64,000 nt of DNA, from contig CP084611.1 of NCBI GenBank assembly GCA_025917655.1, positions 3,658,001 through 3,722,000 on the forward strand, given 5' to 3'. Shown piece after piece: positions 43,637 through 60,775 of this stretch. The translations under genes were made by a program, and so were the position numbers. This stretch comes from Chlorella sorokiniana. Lineage: Eukaryota; Chlorophyta; Trebouxiophyceae; Chlorellales; Chlorellaceae. The notes under the pieces are model-generated. The model saw nothing but the letters and a program-made list of their open reading frames with translations, had not been told where the DNA came from and made no database searches. How positions within the stretch are numbered: the first letter of the stretch is position 1; every line of letters begins with the position of its first letter.

Positions 43637-46519
43637 ATGGAGGCAGAGGCGCAGCAGCGCAAGTTGTTGGAGTTGGCGGCACAGCGCTTGCTGGCGGAGG
43701 CGGCGCCTGGCGGCAAGTCGGCATCCAGTTCCTGTGAGCCCCCGCAGCCAGGCCGCTGCACGACCGCGTGTCCCTGGCTATGCTCTGAAGTTTGCTTCTG
43801 GAGCAAGTGTGTAATGTTGAGCGCGTGGGCTGCTCCAGACGCCTCTGCCCCACCGCTTGTGTGCCCATATTCGCCATCCCTGCGCAGACGACTTTGTGAA
43901 GATCAAGGTGCGGCTGGGCAGCCAGCTGGAGCACTACTACATCCTCTCTCGCTTCCTGCTCTCCCGCATGCTCACCGTCATCACCCTGCCGCAGCACAAG
44001 GTAGTTGATGGTGATGTTGTGTGTGTGTGTGGTGGTGGGGCTACTGACAGCGGCGGCGGCGTTTGGAGCAGGCAGTGAGGACCAGCGGCTCCCCCGCATA
44101 GTTGCAATCTCTATGTGGTCCCTGGTGCCCCTCCAGGCTGTGCGCATTGCGCTGGACGTGAAGAAGCATTTGGTGGACCACGACAGGCTGGACATCACGC
44201 AGGTGGGTGGGCTGGGGGGTGGGGGCGGAGTGCAAGCCGGAGGCCTCATCATGCCGCAGCAGCCGTTGCCCACGAGCTTCCACTCCCGTCTGTACTGTTG
44301 CGCACCTCATCCTGTGCGGTTCCCACCCCCATCCACCCTCAGGAGGAGCTGGAGGAGGTCCTGTTTGATTTGTTGCGCCAGCGCGGGTATGACGACGCGT
44401 ACGTGCGCCGCTACCAGATGGTCACGCGTTTCTTCCAGCAGAAGCGCCCCCTCATCATACTCATCGCCGGCTCAGCCTGCACGGGTGCGCGACGGTGTGA
44501 AAAGGGACGTTACGGGGCGAATATACACGCCTTTACTCTTTAAGCTGTAGCTGGGGACCCGGTGGGGTGGCGCCTGGCAGCCCGCCCGTCCTCCCCCTGA
44601 GTGTGTATGCCGCCCGCCGCCTCGCAGGCAAGTCCAGCCTGGCGCAGCAGCTGGCATCGCGCCTCAACCTGCCAAACGTGCTGCAGACTGACGTGCTTTA
44701 CGAGGTGGGAGCTGTGTGTGTGTGTCTCTGCTGGGGGGCCGGGGGGGATTGAGGGATTGCTTTTGTCTTTTGGAGCAGGGGAAGGGAAACTGAATGGTGT
44801 GAACAGCCGAGAACTGTCACTGGTGCTGCCTCAGCATTCTCCCCACTGCATTCCTACGCCACCGCCGCCCCCTCACACCTGCACGCGCGCACGCTCACGC
44901 ACACACGCAGCTGCTGCGCTCCAGCGGGGTGGGCGAGCTGCCGGCGGAGCCGCTGTGGCGGCGTGCGCTGCCGCCGGGCGCCGACCTGGTGGCCGCCTTC
45001 CAGCGGGAGTGCGCCACCATCCGCTGCGCCCTGGACGGAGACCTGTGCAAGGTGGGAGGCCGGGGTGGCGGGCAGCGGGGCCCAGCTGTGTGCAGGGCTG
45101 GGAGCAGCAGCATGGTGGAGCAGGCAGCGCCTCAGCTGTTGCGCAAGGTTGGGCCGCCAATGTTTGGGCATTGGGCGTGGCCCCCTCCCTCAAAAGCACA
45201 CACGCGCCCCTTGGTTTGCCCGCTGTCAGTGCATCCGCGACGGCAAGTCCATCATCATTGAGGGCCTGCACCTCGACCCGGGCCTCTTCCTGCTGGAGTT
45301 TGGGGACCCGCGTGGCGGCGCCTCACCCCTCCCCAGCGCTGCCGCCATACCCGAGGAGCAAGGCAGCGGCGAGCTGGCAGAGGGCGCAGCGGCCGCAGCG
45401 CACGGAGCTGCGGCAGAGCAGGTGGCGGATGAGGGGTTGGCAGGCTTGCGGCTGACATCGCCTCCTGCGCAGGCTGCTCGGCACGGGGATGCGCGACCTG
45501 CCACGGCCCCTGGTGCCAGCCTGTCTGACAGCTCGAACCCGGCAGCATGCAGACCTCAGCAGGGCGCAGCGGCCGCAGCAGCGGCCGCAGGGGGGAGGGC
45601 CAGCCCGCGCTGAGCGTGCGACGCACCGCCAGCTTCAGCGACGCGGTGCACCGGCTCAGCTACGCCCGCCTGCACCGCCTGCAGTCGCCGTGGCGGGAGG
45701 CGGGCAGTCACCGCGGCGGGGCCCTGACGCGCCCACGGTCCGCGCGCTTGGGCAACAGCAGCAGCATGGACCGCGGCCAGGCCGTCTTCATGCTGCAGAG
45801 CCCGGAGCCGGGCGGCGGCGACGGCGAGGCGCCCGGCGCAGCGTTGCCGCCGCGGCAGCCCAGCCCCGCCTGGCAGCCTGCGTGAGCCTGCCGCCCGCGC
45901 TGGAACGAGAGGCACAGCTGGCGTCCATGCGTGGCGTGTCCATGCCTGCCTCAGCGCGCAGGCGGAGCGGCGGCAGCGGCGGCGGCGCACAGCCCGCCAC
46001 TGTGCCAGAAGAGGAGGAGGGGAAGGAGGAGGAGGAGCCTGTAGCAGATGTGGCTGTGGGTGTGAGCAGCTTGTACCATGCGCAACAGCACGCTGCTGCG
46101 CCTGCGCCCGATCAAGCACAGGGCAGCCATGCGCAGCTGGCGCACCAAGAGCCTGCCACCCGGGCGTCTGCGCCACCCCGGCCGTGCAACATGCGAGCAT
46201 CGCGGTAGCAGACGCGGCGGCGGCAGCGGCCGCGGGCACTGGCCCCGTGTTTGTGCCCATGGTGTTGTCCATAAAGGACGAGGAGTACGAGGGCATGCTG
46301 CACGACTGGCTGGCGAACCAGCAGCGCGCGCTGGGCGGCGGCGACGGCGCGACGGCGCCCGGCGAGGCGGCGGCGCGGCTGCGCCGCCTTCAGGAGCACC
46401 TGCGGCGGTACAGCGCCACGGGCGTGCCGGTAGTGGAGTGTGACCCCAGTGACATGGGCCCGGCTCTGGACGCCATGCATGCCTACGTGCTGCAGTGCAT
46501 AGAGCTGGCGCTGACCTGA
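43637..46519 (+). CDS. P-loop protein related to LPA1 / 2-phosphoglycerate kinase
   Basis: Homologue of the plant low-phytic-acid protein LPA1, which carries a domain like archaeal 2-phosphoglycerate kinase. Exons: 43637-43733, 43888-44000, 44137-44202, 44343-44484, 44628-44704, 44911-45051 and 45230-46519. The N-terminal ATP-cone-like part reads SQLEHYYILSRFLLSRMLTV and LEEVLFDLLRQRGYDDAYVR. The P-loop, LIILIAGSACTGKSSLAQQL, is split by the intron after its ACTG. Then come LNLPNVLQTDVLYELLR and SIIIEGLHLDPGLFLLEFG. The last exon has a long Ala/Ser/Arg-rich low-complexity middle, with slips near 45880 and 46200, before the conserved VFVPMVLSIKDEEYEGMLHD and YVLQCIELALT end. TGTAA at 46624 follows the stop. 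Its role in inositol phosphate metabolism is known only from plants. Confidence 0.88.
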
Positions 46520-46843
46520 AGCTTGGGGGTGGGGGCATGTTCCAGCGCCGCATGTAGACGCGCCACACAGGTCCCATCCTCCTGTCAGCCACTTCAGATT
46601 TTCACGAAGTTCTCATCATTCCATGTAAAGTGGCAGGATTGGAGGAGGAAGGTATCTGCAGGGACCAAACCAAGCCCTGCCAGCAACCATCTCGCGATGC
46701 TGCTGGCGGTGCCAGCAGGCGCGCTCCCGCGCTTCCCCTGGCCTTGAGCGCCCCACCCTGCAGTCCGTCCTCACTTTCCCTCTTTTTGCAGACTCGGAAG
46801 CGCTAGATTCATGCTGAAATAGCCGAGGAGCAGCAGCGGAAAA
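46520..46843. other. Short intergenic region, LPA1-like 3' UTR with TGTAA
   Basis: TGTAA at 46624-46628 lies 105 nt after the LPA1-like stop. The rest is the promoter/5' UTR of the acyltransferase. No other feature seen. Confidence 0.5.
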
Positions 46844-48663
46844 ATGTCTTCGTCGCTTGAAGGGCTGGAGCCGTTCCAGCGGCACGACAAGGTGAGGACG
46901 TGATGCTTCGCATGAAGGACATGGCTGCATGGAGATGGCGTGCCCGCTGGGGACGGAACCCAGCTGCTGGAATAGACGAACACAAGTTGCAACGTGACCC
47001 CCGTCGACCCGGCGGGAATAAAGTACAGCGACACATCGCTGCTGATGCCCTTGTAGCGCCACTAGCAGCAGGGCGATAGTGGGGGCTGGTGGTTCACGAC
47101 GGCCGGCACCGTCGCCGGCACCAATACGAGTGTTCCGTCATATTGACAGATGGGTATGCCTGCTGTCGCTTGCAGTATGGCACCCTTGGCATCGGCCCCA
47201 TCACGGTTTGGGAGAAGCTGCGGTTAGGGCTGCTGGCCATCCTGGTGAGCCGCGCGTGAGCCTGCATCACCCGCCTCTTGGCCGCTGCTCTTCCACGCTG
47301 TGGTGCGCCACGCCAGCTCAACCCGCTTGGCCGCAGGTCCTGCCGATCAAGCTTGTGGGAGCCATGGTCAGCCTGCTGAGCTTCTGGCTGTGCTGCCGGC
47401 TGAGCTTCCTGCTCCCCTCCAGCGTACGCACGGAGGCCATTGCGCAGCTAGGCAAGTGGCACTGCCGCACCTGCCTGTGGTGGCTGGGCTTCTGGCGTGT
47501 CACTTGGATCAGGGTGGGGCAGCAGGCCAACGGCAGCAGCAGCAGCAGCAAGGGCAGCAGCAGCAATGATGTGCAGGCAGTCGGCATCGTCAGCAACCAC
47601 ATCAGCTGGTGCGACATCCTGCTGCACATGAGCCACTCCTTCCCCTGCTTTGTGGCGCGGGCCCAGACACGCAACCAGCCCATCATCGGCATCATCAGGT
47701 GAACCGCCCGCCCCAGCGTGGGCTGCGCTTCACACCCACCGCTTTGACCTGAGCAACGGGCTCTCCTTGTGCGTTCTGTTGCCCGCCTGCACGCGTCTCC
47801 TCCGGCGGCCGGTTCAGGCTGCTGCCGCCCTGCCTCCGCTACAAATCTGCGCCCTACCCTGCTGCCCGCAGCCAGCTGATGGGCTGCCTGTACGTTGACC
47901 GCGACAACAAGGCGGGCGACAACGGCAAGGCCCGGGTTTCGGACCTGGTGCGGCAGCGCATGCAGGAGATGGCGGCGGGGCAGCTGCCCCACGCGCGGCC
48001 GCTGCTGCTCTTCCCTGAAGGCACCACCACCAACGGCCGCCACCTGCTGCCCTTCAAGACGGGCGCCTTCCTGGCGGGGCAGCCGCTGCAGCCGGTGGTC
48101 ATCCGATATGGGGAGGTGGGTTGTGAATGTTGAGCGGGGGCGCCGGCCAACAAAGGCTGGTGCGAGGGGCAGCTGGTGGAGCAGAGCACAGCCTCATCCC
48201 GAACCTGGCCAGCATTGTGGTGGCGGTCCACGAACAGCCACATGCGAGCCTCTGAAAATCAGTTTGCCGTGGACGTGCAGGGCCGGGTGTCGGGCCTGGG
48301 AGATGATCCCTGCGCCGCGCCACATCTTCCTCATGCTGTGCAACCCGCTGCACAGCGTGACCTGCTTCGAGCTGCCCGTGTACCGCCCGTCCGAGGCGGA
48401 GCGCCGCGATCCCAAGCTGTACGCGCACAATGTGCGCAAGCTCATGGTGAGGGCATGCCTGGCTGGGGCGCCTGCTGTCGCTGCAGAGCAGCGCAGGCTG
48501 GCGTGTACACTGGTGCATGCTGTGCATGCCAAGGGACGCTGCTGCTCCTGCACTGCGCCCCCCTTTGCAGATGGATTTTGCGGGTCTTCAAGATGCAGAA
48601 GCAACGTATGAGGACAAGATGCAGTACATGCGGCAGCTGAAGCAGGAGTACGGGCTTGCTTAA
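46844..48663 (+). CDS. Lysophospholipid acyltransferase (LPEAT/LPCAT-like, PlsC domain)
   Basis: Membrane O-acyltransferase of the PlsC superfamily, closest in layout to plant LPEAT1, which reacylates lysophosphatidylethanolamine. Exons: 46844-46891, 47176-47244, 47337-47698, 47872-48115, 48263-48446 and 48571-48663. A hydrophobic segment ([20 protein letters not shown]) precedes the catalytic block [20 protein letters not shown] (HX4D motif). Block III follows as [20 protein letters not shown], then [10 protein letters not shown]. The region [20 protein letters not shown] and [20 protein letters not shown] is typical of LPEAT. The C-terminus [15 protein letters not shown] is short and lacks the EF hands of animal LPCAT. 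A one-base slip near 48297 lies in a GGCC run. The acyl acceptor is inferred. Confidence 0.9.
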
Positions 48664-48952
48664 GTCGGATGTGCCTCACGTTCGGCGTTGGGCATCCTTC
48701 TATGTCAAAGTTTTGACAACCTTGCGGTCGCATCACTCGTGCACATGAGTTTTGAACCACAGTGTAGAATTGTCTCCATGGGATTTGGGGAACATCCCTG
48801 CCATGGAGCTTCGCATGCCAGCGCCACCCTGCGTACCGCGCCGTGCCAGTACATCCCGACACGGCTGTGCTAGATGAAGGGACTTAAGCGCCCCTTCTGT
48901 TCCACAAGTTTTACTACATATTATAAGCAGCACGGGCGCCAGGAGCCGTCGT

Positions 48953-49394
48953 ATGGCCGAGCAGCAAAGCAAACGACCTCTGGAAGCAGAGGAGGCCCCC
49001 GGGAAGGTCGATCAGGGCAGCAAGCTTTCGTCTCTGGCAAATCAGATCGAATATTTTGAACAGATCGTTGAGGAGAGTGAGGCATCGCCGCCTGCGGCCA
49101 AGAAGCCCTCGCTAGGCGTGCACAGCCTCACCCGGAACACCACCCATCGTAAAATCAGGTGAGAGAGCTTACAAATATGGTGCACCGCCACGCCGCCTCT
49201 ATCAAATGACAGCCTGCCGCTGCCGCCAACTTGCGGCTGGTGGCCTGCTGTGTGCGCGACAGAGAGCCGGGAGAACACATATTTACATCATGCTTGGTGT
49301 GTGCTGCAGGGTGGGACCGGAGTATCAGGCTGTCCTTCCGCCCCTGCCCCCTCCTAAGAAGCAATCAGCGACGCGACAGCAACAAACATCGTGA
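48953..49394 (+). CDS. Small protein with an ELM2-type motif
   Basis: Two exons, 48953-49158 and 49310-49394, join in phase 2 through a GTGAGA donor and TGCTGCAG acceptor to give about 96 residues. The product starts MAEQQSKRPLEAEEAPGK and contains ANQIEYFEQIVEESEASPP. The splice creates HRKIRVGPEYQAVLPP, which resembles the start of the ELM2 domain in CoREST-type corepressor subunits (RVGPQYQAVVP as I recall it). The rest of an ELM2-SANT protein is absent. The stop lies only 22 bp before the best ATG of the BEACH gene. It could be a free-standing small corepressor piece, an upstream frame on the BEACH transcript, or a truncated gene. Confidence 0.55.
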
Positions 49395-49415
49395 GCGGAC
49401 GGCCTCTGCCGCGCG

Positions 49416-54632
<5,217 letters not shown>

Positions 54633-54996
54633 GCAGAGTTTCGTGGGACACAGGTGGATGACGTAATGCTGCTGGCCGCGGCCCGCACCTGCACATTGCA
54701 AGCGTGAATGCAGCGCTCCCTGCAACTCGACAGGCAGAAGCTGATTATGGTAAAACCCAGTGTACCCCACCAAGACAAGCCAAGGGAGCTAGGGGCGAGT
54801 ACAATTGGGCTGGAAGCTTCAGCTACTCCCCATGCTGGCACAGCGCCATAAGCCTCTTCCCAACTGATGTGCTCATCCCTGCCCTTCTCCACCATAAATT
54901 CTTCCTTTCTGACTCTTCTGTAACATGCTTCATCTTGCCTGCCGATACCACCCCTCCCTTGTTTCTGCCCGCTCCTTCTCCCGCACAGTCGCCGCG
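54633..54996. other. Intergenic, BEACH 3' UTR and GST promoter
   Basis: The sequence is AT-richer, with TGTAA at 54919-54923, a possible end signal for the BEACH gene. No gene seen. Confidence 0.45.
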
Positions 54997-56254
54997 ATGG
55001 CAACCCGCGTGCACTACGATTCAAAAACTTGCCCCTGTGAGATGAATGTACCAGGATGCAATGCCGCACGATCGTTGTCCCGCGCAACCTGTAGCCAAGG
55101 TTTTGAGCTGCTGCCGCCAGTCTGACGCCGCCGCCCGCCCCGCCCCTCCACTCTGCAGACGCCCAACGCTCCTGGATTGCGCTCATCGAGAAGGGCCTGC
55201 CCTTTGAAATCCGCCAGGTGGACCTCAACAACAAGGATGCCGAGTTTGTAAAGGTGGGTTGGCCGTCTGTGCGCGGCGGGGAGCATAGGAGCGCCGCTGC
55301 CGCCTCCAGCGCGGCGTGCCAGCTGCCGCTCCCGACCCTCTGGCCTGGCCTCCCCTCTTGGCAGGTCTACCAGAGCATCAACCCCGACCCCGCAGCATCT
55401 GCCAAGGTTCCCATCCTGGTGGACGAGGACGGCACCAAGCTGATTGAGAGCCAGTTGGTCGTTGATTACTTGGAGCAGCGATACCCCCAGCCCCGCCTGC
55501 TGCCCGAGGACCCGGTGGCCGCCTACCGCGCCCGCCTCTGGGTGGACGCCTTCTCCTCCCAATTCACCCCCGCCATCTTCGCGCTGCTGCGTGCCGCCGA
55601 CGCCGACGGCGTGGCTGCGGGCAAGGCCAAGCTGGAGGCGGCGCTCACGGTGGGCCAAGGGGTGAAGGGTGCGGGGCCAGGGCTGCGCCGTTGTGCCGGT
55701 GCACAGCGGTGACGATCTCTCTCTCCTCGTCTGCCGTGGTGCCCATGCTTGCCGATGAGCGTGGCGTTGGCCAAGCACCGAGCACCGCCTTGCCCCCACA
55801 CCCCTCCCCGCACAGGTGCTGGACGCCTTCCTGCGCCAGCACGGCAGCAACGACGGCGGCGACTTCTTCCTGGGCGGCACCTACAGCTACGCCGAGACCT
55901 GCACCACCGGCTTTGTGCAGCGCGCGCTGGCAGCCCTGCCAGCCTTCCGCAGCGTCGACCCTTGGGAGGTGGTGCGCAGCAACAAGCTTGACAGGTGTGG
56001 GTGGGTGTAAGTGGGTGAGGGTGCCGGCGACAGCGGGCAGGTGGTCAAGCGCCCTGCTAGCAGCACACAAGGTGCCTAACTCTGCGCAGATAGCCCCCAA
56101 CCCTCCCCTCACCGTCGCTCCCTCGTGATCTGCCCGCAGGCTGGAGCGGTGGATGAAGGCGGCGCTGGCGCGGCCCTCCGCGCAGCAGACCAAGCCCGCC
56201 GACGAAGTCATCGTGGAAAGCTGGAAGAAGTTTGTGACGCCGCTGGCCAACTGA
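54997..56254 (+). CDS. Glutathione S-transferase with CPYA active site (lambda/omega-like)
   Basis: Thiol-transferase type GST. Five exons: 54997-55036, 55159-55253, 55365-55649, 55816-55994 and 56140-56254. The first splice reconstitutes the active site SKTCPYAQRSWIALIEKGL, with catalytic Cys rather than Ser or Tyr. This is the pattern of lambda, omega and DHAR classes, which reduce glutathionylated substrates. The glutathione-binding fold continues with KVPILVDEDGTKLIESQLVV, DYLEQRYPQPRLLP, then the helical C-terminal domain (AETCTTGFVQRALAALPAF). About 237 residues, a normal length, with no slips. TGTAA at 56360-56364 lies 106 nt past the stop. The exact class needs a tree. Confidence 0.92.
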
Positions 56255-56431
56255 AGCACCCCCTTGCACATGCCTGCCGGTCTTTGGCCAGCATCCCTTG
56301 CGCACATGGCGCACCATACCGCTTGCACCGCCTGCTCCATGCCCTTGGCGTGGCAGCTTTGTAAAGTAGCACATGTTGGCATTACGTGTGATGATGCTCT
56401 GCCTCAGTAGCACTGTGAGGGCAGAGCAGCC

Positions 56432-58269
56432 TCATGCCGCTGTCAACAGCTCATAAGCGTGCTGCACCTCCTTGAAGCGAGCCTCCGCCGCCGCCAGCTC
56501 ATCGCCGCCTGCGCCCGCCCACTTGTCTGGGTGCCAGCGCGCCGCCAGCTTGAGGTAGGCCTGGCGGGCCTGCGCTGCGCTGGCGCTGGCGGGGACGCCC
56601 AGCACGCGCAGCGCCGCCTCCACGGCTCCGCCGCCGCCGGCTCTGGCCGCCGCGCTGTCGCCGCAGCAGCGCTGGCCCGGGCCCGCGTTGAGGCTGAGCC
56701 GCGCCGCCTCCAGCAGCAGCTCCTGCAGGCCCGGGGTGCTGCCGAAGCAGCCCCCAGCACCTTCTTCAGCTCCTGAAGGTCCAGGAAGCAGGCGGTGTAG
56801 TGGCCCGCACCCCTGTGCACCTCCGCCCGCAGCCGCAGGCAGCCCGGGTGGGCGGGATCCAGGGCCAGAGCGGCGCCCAGGTCGGAGAGCGCCGCCTCCC
56901 ACGCCCGCCGCCCGGCCTGCGCCTCCGCCCGCCGTCGCAGCACGCTGCAGGCCAGCCCCACGCAGGCGGGGGGTGCAGGAGTGCCAGCAGCGCGGAGCAG
57001 GCGTCGGCGCAGGCCAGGAAGCGCCCCTCCTCCGCCGCCACCTCAGCCTGCTCCTCCAGCTGGCGCAGCTGACGCACAAAGGCCAGCAGGCTGCTGCACC
57101 GCTGGCTGCTCCCCTCGCCTGCCTCCACCGCCGCCTGCTGCAGCTGCGCGCTGGCATCCTGCAGCCTGCCCTGGCGCCAGGCGGCCTCAGCCTGGAGGTA
57201 CCGCCTGTCTGGGGACCCGTCCAGCAGCGCGCCGCAGCCCGCCTCGGCGTCGCCGTACCGCTGGCACAGCAGCAGCGCTTCGACGCGCGCACACGCGGCT
57301 GCGTGCATGCGTGGGTGGGCGGCCAGCATCTGCTCGGCGGCGTACAGCTGGCTGACCGCCTCCTGCTCCGGCACTGCCTCCCGTGGCAGGGCAGCACGCT
57401 GGCTGCTCCGAGCAGCAGCCGCCTCCGCCTCCGCCTGCGCTGCCAGCTCCTGCGCCACCCGCGCTGCTTCTGCCAAGCCCTTTGTGGCTGCTGCACAGTT
57501 GCAGTCAAGCTCCAACGCGCGTTCAAAGCTCTGCCGCGCCGCCTCCGGCTGCCGCAGCTGCAAGTGTGCCCTGCCGCCCCGCAGGTGGGCGCGCAGGTAG
57601 GCTGGGTCGCGCTTGGCGGCATTTGCCGCATCCTCTGCGGCTATGGCCGCCTGTCCCAGCTTCAGCGCCGCTGCGGCCCGGTTGCAGTGGTACACGGGGC
57701 TGGTAGGGCAGAGCCTGATGGCTTCCGTGAAGGCGTCAAAGGCCGCGCTGTGCTTGCCACCGCGGAACAGCTGCATGCCGTGGTCGTTGGCGCTGCGTGC
57801 GGGGATCAAAGGGTGCTTGCCAAGGCCGTGCAGCGACTGAAGTGGTATATGGCTGGTTTGCTGCGCGGAGCAACAGGCCCTGCGTGGCCTCCCACCTGTC
57901 AGCACGAGCCGCGTCGTATTCGCCATCCTGCCACCAGGGCCGCTGGTAGTCAGGCTTCTTTTGCTGCTCCGCCAGGTCATCCAAGGCCTTGCTCTCTTCT
58001 GCCACCTTTACGACAAGCTCCGCAAACAGTGGGTCGTTTTCGAGGCCAAGGCTTCGCAGGCGGAATACAAAGTCGCTCAGCTTGTCGCTTCGCCACACGG
58101 TGCCGGCATCGCCTGCAGTGGGCGCGCGACGGAGAGGGCGGCGGCAACGTCAGCAGAAGCAGGCGCAGCTCTTCCCGTGACAATTAAAGCGCCCAACGCC
58201 GAGGCAAAGTTAATGCGGGACTCCTATCCTCTCACTCTCGTTGGGAAGAGGGACGGGCACGACGTTCAT
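56432..58269 (-). CDS. TPR-DnaJ co-chaperone (DNAJC7-like)
   Basis: Cochaperone that would hand clients between Hsp90 and Hsp70. A 34-nt first exon (58269-58236, MNVVPVPLPNE) splices in phase 1 to an exon starting at 58112. Next come SDKLSDFVFRLRSLGLENDP and a PWWQDGEYDAARADRWEA stretch. TPR units follow, such as ANDHGMQLFRGGKHSAAFDA, then AIRLCPTSPVYHCNRAAAAL and AYLRAHLRGGRAHLQLRQPE. A long Ala-rich helical middle leads to a C-terminal J domain, ALRVLGVPASASAAQARQAY, with the HPDKW motif (HPD intact) and FKEVQHAYELLTAA. The J domain last, after TPRs, is the DNAJC7/TPR2 order. One-base slips lie near 57830, 56960 and 56750. It is divergent from GSH2 with 158 bp between starts. Confidence 0.85.
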
Positions 58270-58427
58270 GGCTTGTTGGGGCGGCCAGTTGCTAACATAC
58301 AATACCTATCAGACCCTGCAAGAGCTATGGCAGCCCGGATCGCAGAACAATTCCCCACAGATGTCAGCATGTCTCCGCCGCACCGCTGGCACCTGGCACC
58401 CCTTTCATCATCCATCGGCACAGTTAA
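58270..58427. promoter_or_regulatory. Shared upstream region of TPR-DnaJ (-) and glutathione synthetase (+)
   Basis: A 158 bp AT-richer space between opposing start codons, a likely bidirectional promoter. A shared stress response of chaperone and glutathione genes is conceivable but no element is visible. Confidence 0.35.
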
Positions 58428-60775
58428 ATGGAAAACTTTGATCAAGGGCGGATGACTGCTGCCTCAATTTCTCAACGCTGCCTGCGCGCACCCCTGCAAG
58501 TCGCAGCGAGTGCCGCGCGACGCACGGAGCCCGTGCGGCTTGTGTGCGGAGCAGGCCCGCCCCACATTGTCACCATCAGAAAGGGCGGGACTGCAGGATG
58601 GCCGCAGCCCAAAGACCGGATGCAATTCCAGCACCTGCCATCGGTGGCGGCGGCACTGGCCGCCGACCCTGCCGCGATTGATGATTTGGTGGAGGATGCC
58701 GTCGTGTGGGCCAGCCAGCACGGCCTGGTACGACACGCTGGAGCCACTGCATATTGGGGAAAGCTGTCACGTTCTCTTCTGCCTGCCTCTAGCACACGGA
58801 TCGCACCATTCTTGCAGCACTCGTTTCTTGTTTTTACCATACCTGCAACAACCTGCCCTTAAGCCTCGCGCAGCTGGTGGGCGCGGGACTAGCGGAGCCT
58901 GCGTGCGCGGCTGTGCACGCGCCCATGGCGCTGCTGCCGGTGCCGTACCCGCGTGACACCTTCATGCGGGCCAAGGCCGCCGCCCTGGCCTTCAACGCCA
59001 TGATAGATGCCGTGGCACGCGACGAGGCCTACCTGCGGGAGGTCTTGGCGGCGGCGGCGCGGGAGGACGAGTTCACGGTGAGGGCAGGGGATCCTGGCAC
59101 CTCGGCAAGGCTGTGCTGCCGAGGGTGGCACGGCTCCGCCTCACCGCCGTCACACCTGGCCGGATGTCTTGCCTGGTGCACCGGCACTGCCGCTCGGAAG
59201 CTGATGAGCCACTCTTGTGCCCACCATCGGTGCTTGGCCGCCACCCGCAGGCCCGCCTGCTGGACGTGTTTGAGCAGACGGCGGGTGTGCGGCGTGAGCG
59301 GCGCGGCGCCGAGCGCGTGCTGGCCGTGCTGCGGTCCGACTACATGCTTCACGCTCCCACATCCTCGCTGCTGCAGGTGTGGTCGTGGGTGGGTGGGTGG
59401 GCGGGGGCAGGGGGCGGGGAGAGGCCAGCAATGAGCTGCAGAGAGCATCGTGCATGAATATGTCTGCTGCCTGCCAGTTGGAATGGGCTTCGCAATTCAT
59501 AGCAGGCTTGAGACTGCCTGCCCTCCCGTTCGTGCACCTCCTAGCAACAGGGCCGCATCCTGATCCTTCCCCCTCCCCCAGGTGGAGCTCAACACCATCG
59601 CCTCCTCCTTTGGCTGCCTCTCCACCCTGGTCGCCCGCATGCACCGCCACCTGCTGGGCCGCCTGGACGCCGGGGAGGCGGAGCTGGCAGCGCTGCCGCA
59701 GCACAACGCCATGGACAGCATCGCCGACGCGCTGGGGCGGCGGCGGCGGACTACGGCGCCCCCGGGGGTGTGGTGGTGATGGTGGTGCAGCCCGGGAGCG
59801 CAACGCGTACGACCAGCACTGGCTGGCGGCGCGGCTGTGGGAGCGGCACGGCGTGCGCACGCTGCGCGCCTCGCTGGCGCAGCTGGCGGAGCAGGGGCGC
59901 CTGCAGGGCGACGGCCGCCTGCTGCTGGGGCGGCACCCCGTGGCGGTGGTGTACTTCCGTGCCGGCTACACCCCCGCCGACTACCCCAGCCAGGCGGAGT
60001 GGGATGCGCGGCTGCTGGTGGAGCGGTCCGACGCGTACAAGTGCCCCAGCGTGGCGCTGCAGCTGGCGGGGGCCAAGAAGATCCAGCAGGTGTGTGCTGC
60101 AGGCGGGGCACGGCGGGCTGCCGGGCAGTAGGACATCACAGGCTGGGCTGCCAGTTGCCATGCTCGAACGCTACTTGCGCCTGCCTGCCCGGCTGGCATG
60201 TGTTGGCGGTGCCCTGCCAGCACGCTCTGCCTCGGCTGCTGCCTAGCCTCGCCCCCAAACCCCTCTGCCTCCCTCCCACCCTGCAGGATCTGGCTCGGCC
60301 CGGCGTGGTGGAGCGGTTTGCTGCCTCGCCTGAGGATGCCGCGCTGCTGCGGGTCCTGTTTGCGGGGCAGTGGGGGCTGGAGGACCTCGCCGACGCCGAC
60401 ACCGCCGCCGTGGTGGCCGACGCGCTGCGCCACCCCGAACGCTACGTGCTCAAACCGCAGCGGGAGGGCGGCGGCAACAACTACTACGGAGAGGAGCTGC
60501 GGGAGAAGCTGGGCGGCGGCCGGGGCCTGGCCGCCTACATCCTCATGCAGCGCATCCTGCCGCCGCCCCAGCGCGCAATCATGGTGCGCGGCGGCAGGGC
60601 TGTGGAGGCGGAGACGCTGTCTGAGCTGGGCATCTACAGCACCTTTGTGCGCTGCGGCGACCGAGTGCTGCTGTCGGCGGAGGCGGGCCACCTGGTGCGC
60701 ACCAAGAGCGCCGACAGCAACGAGGGCGGCGTGGCGGCAGGGTTTGCCGTGCTCGACTCTCCCATGCTGGTGTGA
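58428..60775 (+). CDS. GSH2: Glutathione synthetase (eukaryotic type)
   Basis: ATP-dependent ligase joining gamma-glutamylcysteine and glycine, the last step of glutathione synthesis. Exons: 58428-58727, 58874-59077, 59251-59376, 59582-60089 and 60287-60775. The first 40-50 residues are Arg/Ser/Ala-rich and suggest an organellar peptide before LPSVAAALAADPAAIDDLVE. Substrate and ATP-grasp blocks are clear: VELNTIASSFGCLSTLVARM, then ERSDAYKCPSVALQLAGAKK, the Gly-rich loop KPQREGGGNNYYGEEL, and the C-terminal ADSNEGGVAAGFAVLDSPML. A slip near 59745 in a CGG run interrupts exon 4 between ADALG and the next block. TGTAA at 60817-60821 follows the stop by 42 nt. This and the DUG fusion give synthesis and breakdown of glutathione in the same window. 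Confidence 0.95.

Noticed and set aside
48953-49158. MAEQQ exon as the first exon of the BEACH gene
   Set aside because: Its donor leaves phase 2, while the RRFSLLLLD exon after the CCACGCAG acceptor needs phase 0. Splicing to the RVGPEYQ exon instead keeps frame.
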